Part shown: piece by piece, positions 36,881 to 45,688 of the stretch
Layout: every line of letters begins with the position of its first letter
Position numbering within the stretch: position 1 is the first letter of the stretch
NCBI RefSeq assembly: GCF_024124825.1
Contig: NZ_JAMXSS010000002.1
Coordinates: 868,001-932,000 of the forward strand
Origin: Arthrobacter sp. H16F315
GTDB lineage: Bacteria > Actinomycetota > Actinomycetes > Actinomycetales > Micrococcaceae
Reading direction: 5' to 3'
DNA: 64,000 bases
Program-made: the position numbers and the translations under genes
The notes under the pieces: model-generated
Told to the model about the DNA's origin: nothing
The model's input: the letters and a program-made list of their open reading frames with translations, nothing else
The model's database searches: none

Positions 36881-37429
36881 CTAGCGGTGGTCCGGAAGGA
36901 CATCCTTGGCGAGGTCGGCGATGCGGCGCTCGTTCGGGAAAGAAAGCTTCCGGGCCAGTTCGTGAATGGGAACCCAGGCGACGTCCACGGCTTCTTTATC
37001 CGGATCGTTCTCGATCGTCAGGTCACCGCCGGTGGCCTGCAGCAGATAATGGTGGACGGTTTTGTGCACGCGGTGTCCGCTGACCGTAAACCAGTAGTCG
37101 ATGCTGCCCAGCGGGGCGAGGATCTTGCCCTCGATGCCGGTTTCCTCCGCGATTTCACGGACGGCGGCTTCCTCGTTGCTTTCCCTGCCCTCCGGGTGAC
37201 CCTTCGGGAGGCACCATTCCAGCCGCCCGCCGCGGTTTAGGCGGGCAATAATCGCTACGCGGAGTTCGGCGTCGGTGGTGTCCACCACAACGCCGCCGGC
37301 CGAAATTTCCTCGACAGTAGGGAGGGACGCCTGCCCGGAGTGCTGCACCGGCGCGACGTTGGCACCGATTGCCGATGGCAACGGTGCGTTTGTCCTCCTG
37401 CCGGGAGCGCTCGGTACGGGGTGGGCCAT
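36881..37429 (-). CDS. NUDIX hydrolase
   Basis: 182 residues with the complete Nudix box, GHPEGRESNEEAAVREIAEETGI. The segment ISAGGVVVDTTDAELRVAIIARLNRGGRLEWCLPKG precedes it. Matches the mycobacterial MutT4-type gene that sits between pcnA and the murJ operon; the substrate is a nucleoside diphosphate derivative of unknown identity. The ATG at 37429 was chosen; the frame extends to 37459. Divergent from pcnA. Confidence 0.88.
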   Translation of the reverse strand: MAHPVPSAPGRRTNAPLPSAIGANVAPVQHSGQASLPTVEEISAGGVVVDTTDAELRVAIIARLNRGGRLEWCLPKGHPEGRESNEEAAVREIAEETGIEGKILAPLGSIDYWFTVSGHRVHKTVHHYLLQATGGDLTIENDPDKEAVDVAWVPIHELARKLSFPNERRIADLAKDVLPDHR

Positions 37430-37599
37430 GATGTCCACTCTAACGACTCTTGCCCGCACTTGATGACCTGAACATGGCAGGAAAGTGGCCGCCAGGGAAA
37501 GTCGGACGCTTGTTCCCGCTCCCTCGTGGGGGCCAGCAGCCGGACTCGTAAGGCTTTCGGTGTGGTGCTGGCCGGGATTTCTGCCAAGTTTAAGAAACT

Positions 37600-39065
37600 A
37601 TGGCGCACGCACATCACGAGATTTACTCGCACACCGTTGATTTCCAGGTAGACCCGGTGGTCCTGGAGCTCGGGCAACGGTTTGTCGACGCCGGCCACGA
37701 GCTCTCCCTGGTGGGCGGACCCGTTCGCGACCTTTTCCTGGGCCGGACTTCCCCGATCTGGATTTCACCACCGACGCCACTCCGGACCAGACAGTTGCCC
37801 TCATCAAGAAATGGGCTGATAACTTCTGGGAGATCGGGCGGGCCTTCGGCACCATCGGGATGCGCAAGTCGGGCTTCCAGATCGAAATCACCACCTACCG
37901 CGCCGAAGCCTATGATCCCGATTCCCGCAAACCCGTCGTCGCATTCGGAAAGTCGTTGACGGATGACCTGCTGCGCCGCGACTTCACGATCAACGCCATG
38001 GCATTGCGCCTGCCGGCGCTGGAACTCGTGGATCCATTCGGCGGAGTACGCGACCTGCAGGCGCTAATCCTCGCCACCCCGGGCGCGCCGGAAAGTTCCT
38101 TCTCCGATGATCCGCTGCGTATGATGCGTGCTGCCCGTTTTGCCGCGCAGCTGGGAATCACTGTGCACGAGGATGTCCGCGCCGCCATGTCCCGGATGGC
38201 AGAACGAATCACCATGATCTCGGCCGAACGCGTTCGCGATGAGCTGGTCAAACTCATTTGCGCCCCGCACCCCCGGTCCGGAGTGGACCTGCTCGTGGAC
38301 ACGGGACTGGCCGGCTTTGTCCTTCCTGAGGTCTCGGCCCTGCGGCTGGAGGCGGATGAACACCACCGGCACAAGGACGTCTACCAGCACTCGCTCCAGG
38401 TCCTGGAGCAGGCGGCTGCACTTGAAACAGCCAGCGACGGCGCCGTGCCGGGTCCGGACTTTGTGCTGCGGTTCGCCGCGTTGATGCACGACGCCGGCAA
38501 GCCGGCCACGCGCCGTTTCGAAGCGGGCGGCGCCGTGAGCTTCCGCCACCACGACATGGTCGGGTCCAAACTGACGTCAAAACGAATGAAGGCGCTGCGC
38601 TTCGACAACGACACCACCAAGGCTGTGGCCAAGCTGGTGGAACTGCACATGCGCTTCTATGGCTACGGCGATGCCGGCTGGAGCGATTCCGCCGTCCGAC
38701 GCTATGTCACCGACGCCGGTCCGCTCCTGGAGCGGTTGCACCGGCTCACCCGCTCGGATGTGACCACCCGAAACCAGCGCAAGGCCGAACGGCTTTCCTT
38801 CGCCTACGACGACCTTGAGGCCCGGATTGCGGCGCTGCGCGAGCAGGAATCCCTCGAGGCCGTCCGCCCGGACCTGGACGGCGGCCGGATCATGGAAATC
38901 CTGGGACTCAAGCCGGGACCCGTCGTCGGCCGGGCCTACAATTTTCTCCTGGAGGAACGGATGGAGCACGGGCCGCTGGATGCCGATGTGGCCGAGGCCA
39001 AACTTCACCAATGGTGGGCAGCCCAGCCCGAGTCCGCCCTCCCACTTTCAACCGAGGAGTCCTAA
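37600..39065 (+). CDS. pcnA: CCA tRNA nucleotidyltransferase (frameshifted in this sequence)
   Basis: Adds or repairs the CCA end of tRNAs. Two frames join: MAHAHHEIYSHTVDFQVDPV to SLVGGPVRDLFLGRTSP, then DLDFTTDATPDQTVALIKKW to the end. One more C in the run at 37751-37754 restores the frame, and the break falls exactly at the catalytic DLD (DxD) motif. The HD domain (ALMHDAGKP, HHDMVGSKLT) lies at about 250-300. tRNA-Ile in this window has no encoded CCA, so this enzyme is needed; the break is probably a base-calling error. Ends just before the phosphatase gene. Confidence 0.9.
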
Positions 39066-39650
39066 GTGATTGCACCCTCCAACAGTCCCCGTCCGCAGCT
39101 GTGGATCCTCCGGCACGGCGAAACCGAGTGGTCCAAGAGCGGCCAATACACCGGCCTCACCGACGTGCCGCTCACAGTGGAGGGCGAGCAGCAGTCCGTT
39201 GAGGCGCGCAAGGTACTCGACGCCGTCGACTTTGACCTGGTGCTGACTTCACCGCTTCGCCGGGCCCGGCGTACCGCGGAACTGGCTGGATTTCCCGACG
39301 CGCAGCTGGAACCCCTCGCGGTTGAATGGGATTACGGCGATTACGAGGGGATCAGCTCGGACCTCATCCGCAAGGACAACCCGGAGTACCTGATCTGGAC
39401 CCACGACGTGCCCAACGGCGAATCGCTGGATGACGTTGCCGCGCGCGCAGACAAGATCGTGGCCCGGGTGCTGGAATCCGGCCTGGATAATGTGTTGATC
39501 GTGGCCCACGGACACTTCTCCCGGATCCTCACCGCGCGGTGGTTGGGGCTCGATGCGCACGAAGGACGCCACTTCGTCCTGGGAACCGCCAAAGTCTGCA
39601 CACTCGGTTGGGATAAAAAGACGCCGGCAGTGGTCCGCTGGGGCCTATAA
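39066..39650 (+). CDS. Histidine phosphatase family protein
   Basis: 194 residues. LRHGETEWSKSG gives the catalytic His17 with the RHG motif, and IVAHGHFSRIL gives the second His. The internal Arg (PLRRARRTAEL) also fits. Similar to acid phosphatase/phosphoglycerate mutase-like enzymes; the substrate is unknown. GTG start directly after the pcnA stop, with GAGGAG upstream. Confidence 0.85.
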   Translation: MIAPSNSPRPQLWILRHGETEWSKSGQYTGLTDVPLTVEGEQQSVEARKVLDAVDFDLVLTSPLRRARRTAELAGFPDAQLEPLAVEWDYGDYEGISSDLIRKDNPEYLIWTHDVPNGESLDDVAARADKIVARVLESGLDNVLIVAHGHFSRILTARWLGLDAHEGRHFVLGTAKVCTLGWDKKTPAVVRWGL

Positions 39651-40237
39651 ATACTGTTTATAAAACAACTCCAAGAAAGTTTATGAATTCACTGGTCAAG
39701 CGCTGGATTCATGGTGTAATTTTAATTCTGACCCCAGGGCTTGCTGCCGGGGTCAAGGCGCAGGTCGCCCGGCCGACCAGCCGGAGCCACGGCACAACAG
39801 AAAAGGAGGTTGGGAGAATTGATTACTTTGACTAGCGGACGGATGTACCTCGTCACTGCCACCCCGGCCTCTGTCGCTGAACCGCGCCCGAATTTTGGCC
39901 CGACTGCCTCCTGAATCTTCTGCTCGCGGCCTAGTTTCTTGTAGCTGGGCCCCCAGCCGGGATAACACCGCCACCGCCCGTCCCGGCAGTGGCGTGACAA
40001 CGGACCAAACCGGACGGAACCACGTGGTTTCGCAGCATCCCTAAAGTTCGGAACCCAGCTTCTTGTTGGGGTTGCCGCTTTCCGCGCCCAGGAGCCACTT
40101 TTTCGCTTTAGCGAAATTCCCTAAAGGACCACGGCTTTTCCGTGCCCCATTACGGCCTTTTCTTCCATATTTAACAGAGGCCTTAATTGGCATGCCCAAT
40201 TACTCCCCATTCCAGTAGCACCAATGAAAGGTCCATC
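39651..40237. other. Intergenic region with AT-rich patch and hairpins
   Basis: About 590 bases with no convincing gene. The first 90 bases are unusually AT-rich for the window (TAAATACTGTTTATAAAAC). Several hairpins follow: GACCCC/GGGGTC near 39731-39755, TTTCGCT/AGCGAAA near 40107-40122, and CACGG/CCGTG near 40132. A short possible ORF (TTG at 39820, 31 codons, AGGAGG upstream) is too weak to call. It may be a leader for the small ORFs and glycosyltransferase downstream. Confidence 0.4.
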
Positions 40238-40441
40238 GTGACTATCGCCAGTACCACTCCCCGGCCGCGCGGCGCCAACCACCGGAGGGAGGTGACCGCC
40301 ATGAAGAAGAAACTCCAGAGACTACTGCAGCTGAGCCTCAGCCCTGGCGCACGGCGAAAGACGCAGTTCAACGGCCCGCTCCTGGACCAGAAGCGGGAAG
40401 ACGTCTTTCTCACAATGCACCGGATCGGGTTCATCCGCTGA
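40238..40441 (+). CDS. Possible small basic protein (67 aa)
   Basis: ORF with GTG start; an internal ATG at 40301 has a very strong site GGAGGGAGGTGACC upstream, giving a 46-residue form MKKKLQRLLQLSLSPGARRK that ends MHRIGFIR. The protein is basic and not of a known family. It precedes a second short ORF and a hairpin, so it could be a leader peptide. No homologue is known to me. Confidence 0.35.
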   Translation: MTIASTTPRPRGANHRREVTAMKKKLQRLLQLSLSPGARRKTQFNGPLLDQKREDVFLTMHRIGFIR

Positions 40442-40471
40442 GGCAGGTTCGCGCCATCGAAGGAGGACCTG

Positions 40472-40639
40472 ATGCCTGACAACGGAACTGATCCGCAAGG
40501 AGCCCACGCGGCGACGCGTGGGCTCCCCCGTTTAACTGCCCGTTCAAGAAACTCCGGCGCCACTCCCGCGGGCACCGGCCCTGCCCGGCGCGGTCAGGCG
40601 CCTCCACCCCGGTATGCTCAGGGACATGCAGGAGACTAA
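40472..40639 (+). CDS. Possible leader ORF (55 aa) spanning a hairpin
   Basis: ATG with AAGGAGG upstream. The sequence MPDNGTDPQGAHAATRGLPR is Pro/Gly/Arg-rich and not protein-like. It runs through the 12-bp hairpin at 40499-40526 and overlaps the start of the glycosyltransferase gene by 14 bases, so translation could affect both. Confidence 0.3.
   Translation: MPDNGTDPQGAHAATRGLPRLTARSRNSGATPAGTGPARRGQAPPPRYAQGHAGD
40499..40526 (+). terminator. Terminator-like hairpin ahead of the glycosyltransferase gene
   Basis: Perfect 12-bp stem GGAGCCCACGCG/CGCGTGGGCTCC with loop GCGA, followed by CCCCGTTTAA (weak T run). Confidence 0.6.
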
Positions 40640-42094
40640 GCCGCCGGAGCACCGCAGACGTGTCCGGCTGGTTATCCCCAGCCGCAGCGATGCCCTGCTA
40701 AGGAACTTTACGGAGCTGGTCGGCGGACCGATGGGCCGCCGCTGCGCCCCCGGCGTCATTTCCCCGGATTTTTTACCGTCGAACGCGTCCTGATCATGCT
40801 GACCGTCCTGGCAGCCGTGCTCGGCATCCTCATCAAGTCCTACTGCCGCACCAACGGCTGGGAAACCCCGGGTCAGTTCTACGCGACCTGCTATTCGGAC
40901 TTCCCTGAGCTGTTCAAGAACCGCGGGCTGGGAGACGGTGCCTTTCCCTTCATCACCCCGGGGACATTTTTCGAATACCCCGTCCTGATGGGATTCATCG
41001 CCGGCAGCACCGCCGTGCTGGTACCCGGCGGGGGCGTTTCGGCGGCCCGGATTCTTGCCTACTTTGACATCAACGCCACCCTGATCGCCGCCGTCTGGAT
41101 CATTACGGTGCTCGCCACGGCACGGATGGCCCGCCGACGGCGGTGGGACGCGGCCATGGTGGCGGTGGCTCCCGGTATTATCCTGGCCGGAACCATCAAC
41201 TGGGACATGTGGGCGGTAGGGCTGCTGGCTCTGGGCATGTATTGCTTCTCCCGGAACAAGCTCGTGCTGGCCGGGATCTTCATCGGACTGGGCACCGCAA
41301 CCAAGCTCTACCCGCTGCTGATCCTGGGGGCGGTCCTGCTCCTGGCGCTGCGCACGGGCAAGGTACGGGCGATCCTGGTGACTGCCGGTGCCGGCGCTGC
41401 CGCGTGGCTGGCAGTCAATGTTCCGGTCGCCGCCGTTAACCCGGAGGGTTGGAGATACTTCTACCAGTTCACCGAGGACCGGCCCGCCGGCTACAGCTCG
41501 CCCTGGTTTGCCTACAACCTCGTCGCCGGCCGCCTCGGATGGCAACCCCTGCAGGCGGAGGCGATCAACACCCTCGCCCTGAACCTGTTTGTGCTTGCCT
41601 GTGTGCTGATCGCGGTGCTGGCCCTTGCAGCGTCCAGGCGTCCCCGGCTCGCGCAATTGGCGTTCCTGATTGTTGCCGCGTTTATCCTGACCAACAAGGT
41701 GTACTCACCCCAGTTCGTCATCTGGCTCATCCCGCTGCTGGCCCTGGCCCGGCCGAGGTGGCGGGACTTCCTGATCTGGCAGACCGTCGAGGGCCTGCAT
41801 TGGGCGGCAGTCTGGATGTATCTGGGCCAGGTGACGAGCGGCGGGGTCTCCCAGCACAATATTGATATGCCCTACTACGTCCTCGCTGTGGCCTTCCATA
41901 TGATCGCCATTGGCTACCTGATGGTGCGGGTAGCCTGGGACATCTGGGACCCCGGCTATGACGTGGTCCGCCGCCAAGGCATGGATGACCCGCAGGGCGG
42001 CCCGTTCGACGGCGCGCCGGACAGGTTGCGGGTGGACCTGTTCCACCCCACTGCATCCGTTCTGACCTGGCGTAAGGAATCAGCGGATGCCTGA
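40626..42094 (+). CDS. GT87-type membrane mannosyltransferase (DUF2029) (frameshifted near its start)
   Basis: Polytopic membrane protein of about 490 residues: the first frame (MQETKPPEHRRRVRLVIPSR) joins FFTVERVLIMLTVLAAVLGI in the second when one C is added to the run at 40747-40751. About ten helices, with the loop FITPGTFFEYPVLMGFIAG typical of the family. Related enzymes add mannose or arabinose from polyprenyl-phosphate donors to lipoglycans. The C-terminal 40 residues are cytoplasmic. Overlaps the FAD oxidoreductase gene by 8 bases. Specific acceptor unknown. Confidence 0.8.
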
Positions 42095-43526
42095 TGTCGC
42101 AGTTGTGGGATCAGGACCGAACGGGCTTGCCGCGGCCGTGACCTTGGCCCGCGCCGGACTGAAGGTGCACGTTTACGAGGCGGCGCCGACACTGGGCGGC
42201 GGTCTGCGCACCGGGGAACTGATGGAGCCCGGCCACTTTCATGATGTCTGCTCGGCAGTGCACCCGATGGCCTTGGCCTCGCCTTTCTTCCGGCAGTTCG
42301 AGCTGTCCCGCCGGATCCGGCTGGAGGTTCCCGACGTTTCGTACGGGACACCTCTCGACGGCGGCCAGGCGGCCCTTGCGTACCGCTCACTCGAGCGCAC
42401 CGCTGCCGGCCTGGGCCGCGACGGCGTGGCTTTCACGCGGCTCATGGCCCCGTTGGTGGACCGTGCCGATGGCGTCACGGACCTGGCCTTGAACCAGCTT
42501 CTGCGCCTGCCCAAGGACCCGATGGCGGCAGCCCTGTTCGGTGCCCGGGTGCTGGAACAGGGCTCGCCGCTCTGGCGGGCACGGTTCCGGGAGGAGCTGG
42601 CCCCAGCGCTGTTGACCGGCGTCGCGGCGCACGCAGTCTCGAAGCTGCCGGCCCCGGCGGCGGCCGCAGCCGGCCTTATGCTGGCGACGCTGGCCCACAC
42701 GGGGGGCTGGCCTGTTCCGATAGGCGGATCCGCGGCAATCGCCCAGGCCATGGTGGCGGACATCAAAGCGCACGGCGGAGATGTGGAAACAGCTGCCAGG
42801 ATAGGGTCCCTGGCGGAGCTTCCACCGGTCCGGGCGACGTTACTGGACGTGGCACCGCCGGGGCTGCTGGCTCTGGCGGACGGACGGCTCCCGGAACGGT
42901 ACCGGCGCGCCCTGGAGTCGTTCCGGTTCGGCGACGCGGCCTGCAAGGTCGACTTCATCCTGTCCGGACCCGTCCCCTGGGCCGCGCCCGGACTGGCCGA
43001 TGCCGGCACCGTCCACGTCGGAGGCACCCGGGCCGAGATGGCCGAAGCCGAAAACCTTGTCGCCGCGGGCCGGCATCCGGACCGGCCCTACGTCCTGGTC
43101 TCGCAGCCATCACGCTTCGACGCCGGCCGGGCACCCGCGGGCCGGCACATCCTGTGGAGCTATTGCCACGTGCCGGCAGGTTCCACCGTGGACATGGCCG
43201 AAGCCGTAACAGCCCAGCTGGAGCGCTTCGCCCCCGGATTCCGCGACCTCGTCCGGAGCCGCCACGTCACGACGGCGGCCGGCCTGGCAGGGTATAACGA
43301 GAACTATGTCGGCGGTGACTTCAGTGCCGGAATGATGGACCTCCGCGGGATCATCAGGCGGCCCGTCCTGGGCACCGTACCCTGGCGCACGCCGCTGCCG
43401 GGCGTGTACCTGTGTTCGTCCTCCACACCTCCGGGTCCCGGGGTGACCGGGATGCCGGGGTACCATGCCGCTAAATATGCCTTGAAGGACATATTCGGGC
43501 TCACGCTGCCTTCGCTCGCACTTTAG
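42087..43526 (+). CDS. FAD-dependent phytoene desaturase-like oxidoreductase
   Basis: 479 residues. N-terminal VAVVGSGPNGLAAAVTLARAG is the FAD-binding motif and YEAAPTLGGGLRTGEL continues it. C-terminal FAD motif region YNENYVGGDFSAG and PGPGVTGMPGYHAAKYALKD. Resembles carotenoid desaturase-like (CrtI/CrtN superfamily) amine oxidase proteins, but there are no other carotenoid genes nearby, so the substrate is unknown. Coupled to the preceding glycosyltransferase gene. Confidence 0.85.
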   Translation: MPDVAVVGSGPNGLAAAVTLARAGLKVHVYEAAPTLGGGLRTGELMEPGHFHDVCSAVHPMALASPFFRQFELSRRIRLEVPDVSYGTPLDGGQAALAYRSLERTAAGLGRDGVAFTRLMAPLVDRADGVTDLALNQLLRLPKDPMAAALFGARVLEQGSPLWRARFREELAPALLTGVAAHAVSKLPAPAAAAAGLMLATLAHTGGWPVPIGGSAAIAQAMVADIKAHGGDVETAARIGSLAELPPVRATLLDVAPPGLLALADGRLPERYRRALESFRFGDAACKVDFILSGPVPWAAPGLADAGTVHVGGTRAEMAEAENLVAAGRHPDRPYVLVSQPSRFDAGRAPAGRHILWSYCHVPAGSTVDMAEAVTAQLERFAPGFRDLVRSRHVTTAAGLAGYNENYVGGDFSAGMMDLRGIIRRPVLGTVPWRTPLPGVYLCSSSTPPGPGVTGMPGYHAAKYALKDIFGLTLPSLAL

Positions 43527-43654
43527 GCGCCAGCATCCACGAGCCCGGCACAGGCCGGCCCAGGGTCCGCCGGCCTCCCGCTACGGGAACAGCTGATCGT
43601 CGGCAAGGACCATGTGACACGTGATTCTTCCGCTGGCCGGTGCATAATGGCGCG

Positions 43655-45646
43655 ATGGGGAACTCATCAAAACTTTCACTTGCCCTGGTTGGGCTCATAC
43701 TTGGCGGCTCGTTGGTGGGCTGCTCCGATGGCCGCGCCGGCGCGCAGGATGCGGCGAAACAGCTTGCTTCCGCTGTCGCGGCGCTCGACGTCGCGGCAGT
43801 GCCGTTCGAAGGCAAAGACTCCGGAGCGGCCAACGAACAGCTAAAAGAGGTGTTCAAGGCGCTGGATCCGGCCAAGCCTTCAGTCGTGACGGGCGAGCTG
43901 AAACTGGACAAGGACACCGCTACGATCCCGCTGGACTACAGCTGGAAGATCGGCACCGGCGAGTGGAAATACACCACATTCGCCCAGCTCAAAAAATCGG
44001 GCGACAAGTGGCTCACCGTCTGGAACCCGGCATCGCTGGTGCCGGAACTGGCAGACGGCGAAGTCCTCGGGACCATGTCCCAGTCCCCGGCGCGGGCTGA
44101 CATTCTGGGTGCTGGGGACGCCAAGCTGGTTACCTACCGGCCGGTGGTGAACGTCGGCATCGACAAGCCCCGGCTGGGGACCGCCGATCCCGCTGCGTCC
44201 GCCACCCGGCTCGCCCAACTGGTGGGAGCCGACCCCGCCGCCTATTCCCAACAGGTCGCCGCGGCCGGTGCCGAAGCCTTTGTCCCGGCCATTACCCTGC
44301 GCCAGGACGGCCAGAGCATCACGGACGATCAAATTGCCGCGATTCCCGGGGCCCGGGCTATCGCTGACTCCCTTCCGCTGGCACCGACCCGAACGTTCGC
44401 CCGCGCACTTCTGGGCACTGTGGCCGAGGCCAACGCCGAACAAATTGAAAAGTCCGGCGGGGCACTCAAGGCCGGCGACACCACGGGAACCGGCGGACTG
44501 CAGCAGCAGTACGATGCCCAGCTCCGCGGCACCGACGGTATCCAGGTCTTCGCGGAAAAAGCCGGCCTCTCGGCCGAAGAACGGCAAGGGCTGCTGAACG
44601 GCGGACGCCGGGGCTTGTTCCAAGTGGAGATCACGCCGGGGACGGCGCTGAAGACCACGCTGGACCCGGCCCTGCAGCAACTGGCCGAGGATGTTCTGGG
44701 CAAGGTCGCACCGGCGTCGGCCATCGTGGCGCTTCGGCCCTCCAGCGGCGCGGTGCTTGCCGCCGCTTCAGGCCCGGGAAGCAACGGCTACGACACTGCC
44801 ATGCTGGGCCAGTATGCCCCCGGTTCCATCTTCAAAATCGTGGATTCCCTGGCCATGATCCGCAACGGTATAACTCCCGATTCGATCGTTGAGTGCCCCG
44901 CAACATTGTCCGTCGACGGCCGTACGTTCAAAAATGCCGAAGGCTATCCGGCGGCTTCCCTGGGTTCCGTGACCCTGCGGGACGCTTTTGCGCACTCTTG
45001 CAACACGGCCTTTATCAATGCCCGCGATACTGTCAGCCAGGCCCAGCAGGAATCCGCGGCCACCTCCTTGGGCGTGGCCGTGGAAGCTCCCGGTCTTGGA
45101 GCCGGCGCGTTCCTTGGCTCTGTCCCCGGGACCGCCGAAGGCACCGAGCACGCCGCGTCGATGATCGGCCAGGGCAAGGTGCTGATGTCTCCGCTTTCAG
45201 CGGCCATTATGGCCGGATCCGTCGCCAAGGGCGCTCCCGTTTCCCCGCAGCTCGTGCTGAATCCCAACGCCGGCGACGATGCCACCCGGGCCGCCGGTGC
45301 GACGGCCGAGCCGACGGCGACATCGGCTGGCCCGGCGTCGTCAGCTCCGGCGCCGGCGAAAGCCTCGGGGACGCCGGTGACCGCGGCCGAGGCCGCCTTG
45401 CTCTCGGACATGATGCGGGCCGTCGTGACCTCCGGACATGCGGGCTTCCTCGCATCCGTTCCCGGAGCGCCGGTGGGGGCCAAGACCGGGACCGCAGAGT
45501 TCGGCAAGGACGATCCACCCAAGACCCACGCCTGGATCGTGGCGGTGCACGGCGACCTTGCTGTTGCTGTCTTCGTCGAGGACGGCGGACTCGGCGCCAC
45601 GACCTCCGGCCCGCTCCTGAAGGAGTTCCTCACCGCTGCGGGCTAG
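43655..45646 (+). CDS. Lipoprotein penicillin-binding protein (transpeptidase)
   Basis: Cell-wall DD-transpeptidase of 663 residues. Signal with lipobox LVGC (Cys23) and an N-terminal NTF2-like MecA_N domain (about 30-145). The transpeptidase domain has the active Ser391 in SIFK, SCN at 448 and KTG at 610, all three motifs intact. A Pro/Ala/Ser linker interrupts at about 545-575. ATG at 43655 lies a few bases after a CATAAT -10-like box with no ribosome site, so the mRNA may be leaderless; an in-frame GTG at 43640 is an alternative. Confidence 0.9.
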   Translation: MGNSSKLSLALVGLILGGSLVGCSDGRAGAQDAAKQLASAVAALDVAAVPFEGKDSGAANEQLKEVFKALDPAKPSVVTGELKLDKDTATIPLDYSWKIGTGEWKYTTFAQLKKSGDKWLTVWNPASLVPELADGEVLGTMSQSPARADILGAGDAKLVTYRPVVNVGIDKPRLGTADPAASATRLAQLVGADPAAYSQQVAAAGAEAFVPAITLRQDGQSITDDQIAAIPGARAIADSLPLAPTRTFARALLGTVAEANAEQIEKSGGALKAGDTTGTGGLQQQYDAQLRGTDGIQVFAEKAGLSAEERQGLLNGGRRGLFQVEITPGTALKTTLDPALQQLAEDVLGKVAPASAIVALRPSSGAVLAAASGPGSNGYDTAMLGQYAPGSIFKIVDSLAMIRNGITPDSIVECPATLSVDGRTFKNAEGYPAASLGSVTLRDAFAHSCNTAFINARDTVSQAQQESAATSLGVAVEAPGLGAGAFLGSVPGTAEGTEHAASMIGQGKVLMSPLSAAIMAGSVAKGAPVSPQLVLNPNAGDDATRAAGATAEPTATSAGPASSAPAPAKASGTPVTAAEAALLSDMMRAVVTSGHAGFLASVPGAPVGAKTGTAEFGKDDPPKTHAWIVAVHGDLAVAVFVEDGGLGATTSGPLLKEFLTAAG

Positions 45647-45688
45647 GGCGCCCCCGGCGGCGCGTGTGTGCCGTGGGAGGATGGAAGG

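Noticed and set aside
39731..39755. GACCCC/GGGGTC hairpin as terminator of the phosphatase gene
   Set aside because: No T run on the plus strand and about 80 bases past the stop; kept only as part of the leader-like region.
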